A stretch of DNA of 9,113 bases from IMCC26207 sp044357715 (GTDB lineage: Bacteria; Actinomycetota; Acidimicrobiia; Acidimicrobiales; Microtrichaceae), in the NCBI GenBank assembly GCA_044357715.1, contig JBIKPA010000108.1:1-9113 (forward strand), in the 5' to 3' direction. Below, piece by piece: positions 1-5,443 of this stretch. Position 1 is the stretch's first letter, and every line of letters begins with the position of its first letter. The position numbers and the translations under genes were made by a program. The notes below the pieces were generated by a model that saw only the letters and a program-made list of their open reading frames with translations, made no database searches and was not told the origin of the DNA.

Positions 1-1
1 G

Positions 2-136
2 TCCTTTGTTGGCAGGATCCGTAACGATTCCTCGGTCGAAAACGGTTTGGCGCTCTTCGTCTCGAACGACAACCTGCGCAAAGGTGCAGCGCTCAACACC
101 ATTCAGATTGCAGAGTTGTTGATTTCTGGAGTCTGA
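2..136 (+). CDS. asd: Aspartate-semialdehyde dehydrogenase, C-terminal end (partial)
   Basis: The window opens inside this gene; 44 C-terminal residues and a TGA stop are present. The visible peptide reads VGRIRND, then LALFVSNDNLRKGAALN and TIQIAELL. This is the well-conserved end of bacterial aspartate-semialdehyde dehydrogenase, where the NLRKGAALN segment contributes to the NADP/active-site region. The enzyme reduces aspartyl-4-phosphate to aspartate semialdehyde in the cytoplasm, the branch point to lysine/diaminopimelate, threonine and methionine. The start and catalytic Cys lie outside the window. The gene converges on the MazG-like gene, with only 17 bp between stop codons and no clear terminator. 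Identification rests on the C-terminal motif, which is highly characteristic. Confidence 0.9.
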   Translation, partial: SFVGRIRNDSSVENGLALFVSNDNLRKGAALNTIQIAELLISGV

Positions 137-153
137 CCTTCGCTCCCGACAGA

Positions 154-408
154 TTAGGTCGGAGGGTTCGTCACATATCGCTGTGCAGCTTCCTCAAGTG
201 ACAGCCCCATCTGGTTGGCGAGTGAAGCCACCCAAGCAATGACGTCGCCGAACTCATGCAGTTGCTGCTCGGGGGTTCCCTTGCGAACGGCCTGAGCGAG
301 TTCGCCCACTTCTTCACAGAGCCAAGCAACAGTGGCGGCAATGCCCCGCTCACTATCAGCTTGGCCGTAGAGCTCTTGCATCAACTCTTGAAACGCTGAG
401 ATCTCCAT
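154..408 (-). CDS. MazG-like nucleotide pyrophosphohydrolase (small, single domain)
   Basis: An 84-residue all-helical protein with the MazG/all-alpha NTP pyrophosphatase signature: E33-x-x-E36 (in CEEVGELAQAVRKG) followed after 15 residues by E52-x-x-D55 (in HEFGDVIAWV). In this superfamily those acidic residues bind Mg2+ and hydrolyse nucleoside triphosphates to NMP and pyrophosphate, usually as house-cleaning of non-canonical nucleotides. The true substrate cannot be read from sequence. The length is near the lower limit for stand-alone MazG domains, but the core motifs are complete. The ATG at 408 has a GGGGGGA stretch about 11 nt upstream as a possible ribosome site. It lies 35 nt after the CAP-domain gene on the same strand, so the two may share a transcript. 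Confidence 0.85.
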   Translation of the reverse strand: MEISAFQELMQELYGQADSERGIAATVAWLCEEVGELAQAVRKGTPEQQLHEFGDVIAWVASLANQMGLSLEEAAQRYVTNPPT

Positions 409-443
409 GCCGAGACGTTATCCCCCCGGGCGATCAAGAGAAC

Positions 444-938
444 TCAACTGCGCATGAACACTTGCACCGTGAACACGGTCCGTTGACCGTTGCAGGTTCC
501 CCATACGGCGCCTGCGCCCATCGAGGTGAAACTCGGGTCAAGAATATTTGCCCGGTGTCCTGGCGAGTTCAAGTAAGCGACATGGACCTGCTCAATGCTG
601 CCACCTCTGCCAACATTCTCGCCTAGCTTGCGCCATTCAGGCGGCGCACCATCAGAGAGCGTGGAGTGGTAGATGCGGCAACTGTTGCGAAGCTGCACCG
701 CCCAGGCATCTGCCTTGAGGTTCAAGGTGACGTGCTCAGTGAGTGCAGGAAGGCCATTTTGTGCTCGGGTCCAGTTGACTGCGCCAATCACTGCGAGGCG
801 GTCTGAATCGGTAGATTCGCAAGAGGAGAGTGAAACAGCGCCAAGGGCAAGTGCCAAGAAGGCAAAAATGAGCCGGAAGGTGAATCCTCGAGTAACTCGA
901 GCTCCTCTAGTTGTTGTGGGGGCGGGTGTGCCGTTCAT
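444..938 (-). CDS. CAP/SCP-domain lipoprotein
   Basis: With the ATG at 938 this is a 164-residue exported protein. Residues 1-40 form a lipoprotein signal: basic n-region, hydrophobic stretch FRLIFAFLALALGAV, lipobox LSSC with C40 as the lipidated residue. Residues ~47-164 are a CAP (SCP/PR-1/YkwD-like) domain: NWTRAQNGL near the start, H91 in YHS, E107 in GENV, and H128 in SPGHRANIL, the putative His/Glu cavity residues. C87 and C149 could form a disulfide. Bacterial CAP proteins act outside the membrane; their biochemical role is mostly undefined. A longer in-frame reading to 1034 exists, but it would run back towards the tRNA terminator and has no better ribosome site. The 938 start gives a normal signal peptide. 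Confidence 0.85.
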   Translation of the reverse strand: MNGTPAPTTTRGARVTRGFTFRLIFAFLALALGAVSLSSCESTDSDRLAVIGAVNWTRAQNGLPALTEHVTLNLKADAWAVQLRNSCRIYHSTLSDGAPPEWRKLGENVGRGGSIEQVHVAYLNSPGHRANILDPSFTSMGAGAVWGTCNGQRTVFTVQVFMRS

Positions 939-1021
939 GAATATGTTTTCGTCCCGTAGTGCCGCCACCTTGACTTTCTTTTTCAGTTTGTGACGAACAA
1001 CCGGGTCGGTGGGATGAATCG

Positions 1022-1066
1022 ATTGCAAAAACAACGGATCGCCTAGCCCTGTGGGCTAGGCGATCC
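1022..1066 (-). terminator. Rho-independent terminator of tRNA-Pro
   Basis: Bases 1036-1049 and 1053-1066 are perfect inverted repeats (14 bp, GGATCGCCTAGCCC arm) around a TGT loop. On the minus strand the hairpin is followed by GTTGTTTTTGC, a U-rich tract. It starts 4 nt after the encoded CCA of the tRNA, so it most likely ends the tRNA transcript (and any read-through from the ATPase operon). It also insulates the CAP gene downstream. Confidence 0.92.
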
Positions 1067-1070
1067 ACGT

Positions 1071-1147
1071 TGGTCGGGTGAGGGAGATTTGAACTCCCGA
1101 CCTCCTCGTCCCGAACGAGGCGCGCTACCAAGCTGCGCTACCACCCG
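1071..1147 (-). tRNA. tRNA-Pro (anticodon CGG)
   Basis: A complete 77-nt cloverleaf on the minus strand. The acceptor stem CGGGTGG pairs with TCACCCG (one G-T pair), the D arm carries GCGCAGC..TGGTAGCGC, the anticodon stem CCTCG/CGAGG closes the loop TTCGGGA with anticodon CGG, and the T arm is GGGAG/CTCCC around TTCAAAT. The discriminator is A and the CCA end is encoded (ACCA at 1074-1071). It decodes CCG proline codons. The 5' end is only 31 nt from the stop of the response-regulator gene on the same strand, so it is either co-transcribed or driven by a promoter overlapping that stop. Confidence 0.96.
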
Positions 1148-1159
1148 GATTGCGATGTG

Positions 1160-1189
1160 ATCGTAGTTCTCAGGCTGCCTAGATGGTAA
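1160..1189 (-). promoter_or_regulatory. Candidate promoter for tRNA-Pro
   Basis: On the minus strand, TTACCA (1189-1184) and TACGAT (1165-1160) are separated by 18 nt and would start transcription a few bases before the tRNA 5' end. The -10 fits TANNNT; the -35 matches TTGACA at 4 of 6 positions. It overlaps the end of the response-regulator gene (stop at 1179-1181). This is pattern inference only; co-transcription from upstream is the alternative. Confidence 0.35.
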
Positions 1190-1616
1190 CGGGGTCTGTC
1201 GTGAGAGGTTCTGCGTTGCCTTCGGTGTAACTGCTACCCGAGAGAATCTGTTGTACAGCCTTGCGAAGTCGCAGTGAGTTCAGTGGCTTGATAAGCCACC
1301 CATCTGCGCCGGCCCGATCTGCGATAAATACATCTGCCGACCGGTCCAGCAAGAGGAGAATCATTTGTGACTCAATGCGTCCAAAACTCTCTTCATTACG
1401 CAAACCCATGCAGGTCGCGACTCCACCCATGTTCCCTATCTGCAAGTCCAATACGACAAGAGCAGGGGCTAGACGGCGAACTGCGGCAAGGACTTCTCTA
1501 CCTGCAGTGACGCGCTCCACCTGAGTGTTGGAGTCTGCGAGGGCTGCGTCGATACCGTCGAAGACCTCGTCGGCGTCAGTAGCAACCAGAATGATTTGAG
1601 GAGTTGAGGTGCTCAC
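1179..1616 (-). CDS. Receiver-only response-regulator-like protein, degenerate switch residues
   Basis: A 145-residue protein made of a single CheY-like receiver fold with no output domain. The phospho-acceptor candidate is D57 in VVLDLQ and the conserved lysine is K110 in WLIKPL. Of the usual acidic pair after beta-1, T13-D14 stands where two acidic residues are expected. The conserved Thr/Ser at the end of beta-4 seems to be Leu (MILLLLDRSAD, residues 85-95), so signal transmission may differ from classical CheY. A ~20-residue polar tail follows. The start is a GTG sharing GTGA with the stop of the upstream ATPase gene, a 4-nt overlap implying translational coupling. No histidine kinase is visible in the window. 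Being third in a Get3-like ATPase operon suggests a role with those ATPases; this is inference. Confidence 0.82.
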   Translation of the reverse strand: MSTSTPQIILVATDADEVFDGIDAALADSNTQVERVTAGREVLAAVRRLAPALVVLDLQIGNMGGVATCMGLRNEESFGRIESQMILLLLDRSADVFIADRAGADGWLIKPLNSLRLRKAVQQILSGSSYTEGNAEPLTTDPVTI

Positions 1617-2728
1617 GCTTGTGAGGTTACCTCGGCGTCGAACATTGCCTCGCCCAGCTTCTTCAGTGTGGCCATGTTTGAGACCTCAAATGGCTGCACA
1701 GCTACCCGCACTACAGGTGCCGGTGCTAGTTCCGAAGCAAGTCCCGCTAGGTGTTCCTGTTCGCCGAGTGCAAGATACCGGGCGTCAGCAAGGCAACGAT
1801 ACTGATCGCCAAGAGCGGTTCCTGCAAAGCGCGAGGCAAGGGTTTCTGGCGAGAATTCGTCAAGGCCGTTCTTCGTGGTCGAACCGAAGTTGGGTTGCAT
1901 TCGATTGACGATGAGGGCACGCACCGTGATTTTTAGTTCTTTCAAGCGTGAGGCGAAAAACTGTGCTTCAGCCATGGTGTCGGCATGTGGTGAGGCAATC
2001 AAAATGAAGGCGGTGCTCGGTTGAGAGAGCAGATCATCTACTTTGCTGGCTCGCTCTTTGAAGCCTTGTTCCATGCCCTCAAAGGCTCCGAAGAAGGCAA
2101 TGGCATCTGCGATGACGTCGGCACCGACAACCTTCGATATAGATCGCAAGAGTGTTTGAGCAGCAACATTGACCGCTTTGACGATGCCACGAGTTGGAAG
2201 CATGAGCACCTTGTAAAGCCGGTGATCTAGGAACTTAGCTAGGCGCTTAGGCGCCTCTAGGAAGTCCAAAGCATTACGAGTAGGTGGAGTGTCGACCACC
2301 ACAAGGTCGTAATCCGACTCGATCGCGAGTTCATAGAGTTTCTCTGCAGCCATGTATTCCTGGGTGCCCGACAAAGATCCAGAGATGTTGCGGTAGAAGC
2401 TGTTGCTAAGAATCTGATCGGTCTGATCTGCATTAGCTGCGTATCGAACTACGAGGCCATCGAAGGTTGCTTTTGTGTCAAGCATCATCGCCCACATCTC
2501 GCCGGATCCTTCTGGGAGGCCTTGAATCTGTGCGGGTTCGTTGGTCAAGCCTGCGAGCCCAAGAGCATCTGCCAACCGCCGGGCCGGATCAATAGTCACG
2601 ACCACGGTCTTGCGGCCCATCAGAGCCGCCCGTAAAGCAATGACTGCGGCGGTCGTAGTTTTGCCAACCCCTCCAGAGCCGCAACAGATAATCACGTGGC
2701 TTTGTGCCACCACTGACTCAAGTGACAT
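1613..2728 (-). CDS. Get3/ArsA-like ATPase, subunit with Ser in place of the signature Lys (BagB/Rv3680-like)
   Basis: A 371-residue SIMIBI-class P-loop ATPase of the ArsA/Get3 family. Numbered from the ATG, Walker A is GSGGVGKT (17-24), switch I IDPARRL (46-52), and switch II DTPPTRNALDFL (146-157). The first Lys of the deviant GKGGVGKT motif is replaced by Ser18, a feature I associate with the second member of actinobacterial ArsA-like pairs such as Rv3679/Rv3680 of M. tuberculosis. No metal-binding Cys cluster for arsenite is seen, so arsenite export is unlikely. Family members bind ATP as dimers; a heterodimer with the upstream gene product is likely. I chose the ATG at 2728 because GAGGTGA lies 5 nt upstream; an in-frame GTG at 2737 would overlap the upstream stop but has no ribosome site. 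It is coupled to its neighbours on both sides. Confidence 0.88.
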   Translation of the reverse strand: MSLESVVAQSHVIICCGSGGVGKTTTAAVIALRAALMGRKTVVVTIDPARRLADALGLAGLTNEPAQIQGLPEGSGEMWAMMLDTKATFDGLVVRYAANADQTDQILSNSFYRNISGSLSGTQEYMAAEKLYELAIESDYDLVVVDTPPTRNALDFLEAPKRLAKFLDHRLYKVLMLPTRGIVKAVNVAAQTLLRSISKVVGADVIADAIAFFGAFEGMEQGFKERASKVDDLLSQPSTAFILIASPHADTMAEAQFFASRLKELKITVRALIVNRMQPNFGSTTKNGLDEFSPETLASRFAGTALGDQYRCLADARYLALGEQEHLAGLASELAPAPVVRVAVQPFEVSNMATLKKLGEAMFDAEVTSQA

Positions 2729-2742
2729 CGGGGTCACCTCTC
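2729..2742 (-). promoter_or_regulatory. Strong ribosome-binding site overlapping the upstream stop codon
   Basis: On the minus strand GAGGTGA (2740-2734) matches the 16S anti-Shine-Dalgarno over seven bases and sits 5 nt before the ATG at 2728. Its last three bases are the TGA stop of the first ATPase gene. This decides the second ATPase start and points to termination-reinitiation coupling, which helps keep the two subunits in balance. Confidence 0.7.
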
Positions 2743-3702
2743 GCTTGGTTCTGGTAGGTCACGAATCGCTCTGAGTAGCGAGTCAGCGAGGGTGCTCATA
2801 CCGTTTGGGTTGAGCTGAGTGGTAAAAACATAGGGCAGCAGCAACTGAGGTAGCGGCAGTTCTTTAGCCATACGATCAAGCTGTGCTCGCTGCAGGGCAG
2901 TTCGCTGCAGGCGGAACTGAGCGGCATCAGCAAGTTGTTCAGCCTCAACTTGTCGCAGCGAAACCTCGGCCTCAGCGGCTGCTTGCTCGGTGCTCAGTTG
3001 TAGGCCGGGAAGCTCGGCGAGCACGCCGTTGACGACAACCGGGCCGAGGCTTACACCGACTTCGTCTTCTAAGCTGTACGCAGTTTCGATGAGTTCATTT
3101 ACCGGAGTTTCCTCGGGTGCGGTCACCAGTATGACTCGGCACCGTGTGGGGTCATTCAGTAGCCCTAAGACATCTTTTGCCTGAGCGTTTATGGGCCCGA
3201 CTTTGACTGCATCTTCAAGGCCGCTTGCCGATCGAAGAAAAGTGATTGCATGGCCGGCAGCAGGTGCGTCAACGATGATGAGGTCGAATAAGCCAGACCT
3301 CTCAAGCTGTTTGATTTTTCCGAGTACCAAAATATCGCTGATTCCAGGAACGGCTGTTGCCACTACGTCGAGGGCCCCAGTGGAGACCAACCGACCAGAG
3401 ATGCGTTTGAGCCCATGGTCTTTCAGGTAGTCCAACAAAGCGTCCTCTGGAAGCACCGTGCGGGCAGTTACCTCGCCAACCCCTAGTCTTGGGGGGATGA
3501 ACTGGATATCGCTGTAGCTCAATTGTTCGGAGTCGAAAAGAGAAGCGAGCCCGCTTTTGCCTTCAACTTCAATAATGAGCGTGCGTAATCCAACAGATGA
3601 TGAAGCCATCGCTAGGGCTGCGGAGACGGCGGTTTTGCCGACACCGCCTTTCCCGGCGACGATGATGACTCCTGATGTAGTCAAAAACTGCTTAGGATCC
3701 AC
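2734..3702 (-). CDS. Get3/ArsA-like ATPase, subunit with intact deviant Walker A (BagA/Rv3679-like)
   Basis: A 322-residue P-loop ATPase, first gene of the minus-strand operon. It has the full signature-lysine Walker A GKGGVGKT (17-24; K18 is the residue that reaches across the dimer in Get3), LIIEVEGKSGLASLF (42-56) at the switch I position, and DAPAAGHAITFL (145-156) as switch II. The EVEGK segment replaces the STDPAHS of eukaryotic Get3. The start is a GTG with a weak GGAA upstream; no better in-frame start exists before a stop. Its TGA lies within the ribosome site of the next gene. The two ATPases are probably a cytoplasmic heterodimer. Mycobacterial homologues were studied as Get3-like (BagA/BagB) rather than arsenite pumps; client proteins here are unknown. 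Automated labels such as 'arsenical pump ATPase' would mislead. Confidence 0.88.
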   Translation of the reverse strand: MDPKQFLTTSGVIIVAGKGGVGKTAVSAALAMASSSVGLRTLIIEVEGKSGLASLFDSEQLSYSDIQFIPPRLGVGEVTARTVLPEDALLDYLKDHGLKRISGRLVSTGALDVVATAVPGISDILVLGKIKQLERSGLFDLIIVDAPAAGHAITFLRSASGLEDAVKVGPINAQAKDVLGLLNDPTRCRVILVTAPEETPVNELIETAYSLEDEVGVSLGPVVVNGVLAELPGLQLSTEQAAAEAEVSLRQVEAEQLADAAQFRLQRTALQRAQLDRMAKELPLPQLLLPYVFTTQLNPNGMSTLADSLLRAIRDLPEPSER

Positions 3703-3713
3703 GATTTCCGTTC

Positions 3714-3737
3714 GGAGTTCGCACTTTGTTTACACTA
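3714..3737. promoter_or_regulatory. Compact divergent start region between ATPase operon and NfeD-like gene
   Basis: Only 23 bp (3703-3725) separate the GTG of the ATPase operon and the TTG of the NfeD-like gene. GGAG (3714-3717) is the ribosome site of the + gene. A TANNNT box on the minus strand, TAGTGT (3737-3732), would give the ATPase operon a leader of about 22 nt. Its -35 would lie inside the NfeD-like gene and is weak. Promoters must overlap coding sequence here, or the + gene is read from a distant promoter. Confidence 0.3.
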
Positions 3738-5078
3738 CCTAGCCCTACGCGGCGACTTGCTATCACCCTGGTTGTAATCGGTGCAATTGGCGCGCTCGCC
3801 AGCTTGTTGGCACCTGCTGTGTCTGCTCAGGGCAGTTGCGGAAAAGCCGGTTGCATTGACGTCGTGGCCGTGGACGGCCTGATTGATGAGATCGAAGCCA
3901 GCTTCATGATCGACAGCATTGCCAAGGCGAATGCAGCTGGCGATGTGGTGGGCGTGGTGCTGCAGTTTGACAGCGCTGGATCAGCAGTTTCCGACGCCCG
4001 CCTTGACGAGGTTGCCGCAGCGATTCAGGGATCACGCGTCTTGGTTTCTATTTGGATTGGCGCCTCTGGTTCGTATGCGTTGGGTGGCGCCGCGGAACTA
4101 GCTCAGGTGGCGGACTCCTCGGGAATTACGCCCGGGTCGAAGATCGGAGATGTTGGAACGCAACGCCTTGACGAGCAGCAGTTTGGCGAGTTGTTCACGG
4201 GCCGAGCAGCCGCGGGGCTAACCCGCACGTTCTCGGGCGAAGCCGCCGTTAAGGCGGGTTTGGTCGATCGCTTCGATCCAACTCTGGTTGATCATGTGGG
4301 CAACCTTGACTCGGTAGAGACCAAGGTCGTAAAGGTGGATGGTCGAGAGCAGAAACAACCCGTTCAACGAGTTCGCCTCTCGAAGCTGCCGCTGCAGGTG
4401 CAGCTCATGCACACCGCAGCGAGCCCCTCGGTTGCCTACCTGATGCTCGTCCTTGGCTTAGGCCTGTTGCTCTTTGAGTTCTTCACTGCCGGTGTGGGCG
4501 TTGCCGGCGTGATCGGCGCATTGTTCGTGTTGCTTGGCGGCTTTGGGGTTGCGGAGCTGCCGTTTACTTCTTGGGCGTTGGTTCTGTTGTTGTTCTCATT
4601 CTTTGGGTTTGCGATTGACATGCAAACAGGCGTGCCCCGCCTATGGACGATCATCTCGATGGTGGCCTTCACGGTTGGCTCAGTGTTCTTATTTGTGGAG
4701 TTTCGACCCACATGGATTGCGTTGCTTGCCGGAATCGCTGGCATGGGAGTTGTCGTATTTTCTGGGATGCCCGCAATGATTCGAACGCGTTTTGCAACAC
4801 CAACGATTGGGCGCGAATGGATGATTGGTGAGCTTGGCCAAGCCAGCACCGAGATCAACCCCGAGGGCATGGTGACCATCCGCGGGGCCGAGTGGCGTGC
4901 AAGGACCAATCGAGCTACTCCCGTCTTGGCAGGTGACAGTATCCGGGTGGTAGAGATCGACGGACTCGTGCTTGGAGTAGAACCCGAAGAGGGAGGCGCC
5001 ATGGATTATCGCGAGATGCGGTCGAATCGAAAGGGTGAACCAGAGGCGCAATCCGAGGTTGAGGATCCGGCTAAATAA
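3726..5078 (+). CDS. NfeD/ClpP-class membrane protein with apparently inactive protease domain
   Basis: A 450-residue protein with the long NfeD layout. It has a signal peptide (1-34, cleavage likely after AVSA), a ClpP/crotonase-like domain (~45-185), five hydrophobic segments (~236-256, 258-277, 281-298, 305-325, 329-349) and a C-terminal OB-fold NfeD domain (~361-418: IGELGQAS, PEGMVTIRGAEW, GLVLGVEP). In active NfeD proteases an A-S-A-G motif supplies the Ser nucleophile; here the aligned segment is ALGG (118-121), with no Ser, and the region between the PGSKIG motif and GLVD lacks an obvious catalytic Lys. It may be a pseudoprotease or scaffold. The TTG start has GGAG 8 nt upstream, and no alternative exists before an upstream stop. 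The stomatin/SPFH gene often paired with NfeD is not adjacent. Confidence 0.85.
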   Translation: MFTLPSPTRRLAITLVVIGAIGALASLLAPAVSAQGSCGKAGCIDVVAVDGLIDEIEASFMIDSIAKANAAGDVVGVVLQFDSAGSAVSDARLDEVAAAIQGSRVLVSIWIGASGSYALGGAAELAQVADSSGITPGSKIGDVGTQRLDEQQFGELFTGRAAAGLTRTFSGEAAVKAGLVDRFDPTLVDHVGNLDSVETKVVKVDGREQKQPVQRVRLSKLPLQVQLMHTAASPSVAYLMLVLGLGLLLFEFFTAGVGVAGVIGALFVLLGGFGVAELPFTSWALVLLLFSFFGFAIDMQTGVPRLWTIISMVAFTVGSVFLFVEFRPTWIALLAGIAGMGVVVFSGMPAMIRTRFATPTIGREWMIGELGQASTEINPEGMVTIRGAEWRARTNRATPVLAGDSIRVVEIDGLVLGVEPEEGGAMDYREMRSNRKGEPEAQSEVEDPAK

Positions 5079-5091
5079 TCCCAATTTCCCC

Positions 5092-5121
5092 TTGTTCTCA
5101 CTGCAAGTACTGCTTTAGTCT
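5092..5121 (+). promoter_or_regulatory. Candidate promoter of the WhiB gene
   Basis: TTGTTC (5092-5097) and TAGTCT (5116-5121) are separated by 18 bp and would start transcription near 5128, giving a leader of about 25 nt that contains the strong GAGGGGG ribosome site (5138-5144). An inverted repeat, TGTTCT (5093-5098) and AGAACA (5125-5130), flanks the -10 and could be an operator. Inferred from pattern only. Confidence 0.4.
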
Positions 5122-5152
5122 CAAAGAACACTGAAACGAGGGGGTCGTACCA

Positions 5153-5413
5153 GTGAGTGCACAACAGTGTTCAAGTGCTTGGCAGGCCAAAGCAGCATGC
5201 AGAGGTCCACAGGCAGCAGTTTTCTTTCCACCGCCACAGTTTGAGCGGAAAGCAGATCGTCTCGAGCGAGAGCGTCGCGCCAAAGCAATTTGTGCAGCCT
5301 GTTCGGTTGAGACCGATTGCTTGTCTTACTCGCTTCAGATCGGTGAGTCCCACGGCATTTGGGGTGGAATGAACGAGGGCGAACGCAGGGCTCTAGAAGT
5401 ACAACACAGCTAG
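5153..5413 (+). CDS. WhiB-family iron-sulfur transcriptional regulator
   Basis: An 86-residue Wbl protein. The four cluster-binding cysteines are C16 (AACRG), C47, C50 and C56 (ICAACSVETDC), giving C-x30-C-x2-C-x5-C, followed by the family turn GIWGG (68-72) and the basic segment ERRAL. An additional C6 lies near the N-terminus. Wbl proteins carry a 4Fe-4S cluster sensitive to O2 or NO, and most act by binding the primary sigma factor region 4. The start is a GTG with GAGGGGG 8 nt upstream. In Mycobacterium (whiB4) and Streptomyces (wblA) a wbl gene neighbours the ArsA-like ATPase pair, so a WhiB4/WblA relationship is plausible from context; the short length does not settle it. The stop codon lies in a 17-bp tandem duplication. 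The Nudix gene follows after 30 nt and is probably co-transcribed. Confidence 0.92.
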   Translation: MSAQQCSSAWQAKAACRGPQAAVFFPPPQFERKADRLERERRAKAICAACSVETDCLSYSLQIGESHGIWGGMNEGERRALEVQHS

Positions 5414-5430
5414 AAGTACAACACAGCTAG
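5393..5430. repeat. 17-bp tandem duplication across the WhiB stop codon
   Basis: The unit CTAGAAGTACAACACAG occurs exactly twice, at 5393-5409 and 5410-5426, followed by a further CTAG (5427-5430). The first copy encodes the last WhiB residues and the TAG stop falls in the second copy. The reading frame of WhiB is unchanged with one or two copies, so the extra unit only lengthens the gap to the Nudix gene. The exact identity suggests a recent slippage event. Confidence 0.9.
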
Positions 5431-5443
5431 GAATTAGGGCTTG

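Noticed and set aside
146..162. Small hairpin CCGAC/GTCGG between asd and the MazG-like gene
   Set aside because: Only 5 bp with a 7-nt loop and no T-tract on either side; not a convincing bidirectional terminator.
907..1131. Minus-strand open frame running through the tRNA and its terminator
   Set aside because: It crosses a certain tRNA gene and a perfect terminator, so it cannot be a normal protein gene.
1609..1908. 99-codon plus-strand frame opposite the second ATPase gene
   Set aside because: Arg/Gln/Pro-rich shadow frame with no recognisable motif, antisense to a confident gene.
1613..3702. Arsenite-export (ars) operon
   Set aside because: The ATPases resemble ArsA in fold only; no arsenite-binding Cys cluster, arsB, arsR or arsC is present, and the pair fits the actinobacterial Get3-like type.
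4436..5002. 188-codon open frame on the minus strand opposite the NfeD-like gene
   Set aside because: Ser/Pro/Thr-rich composition with no domain, wholly antisense to a well-supported membrane protein; a shadow frame.
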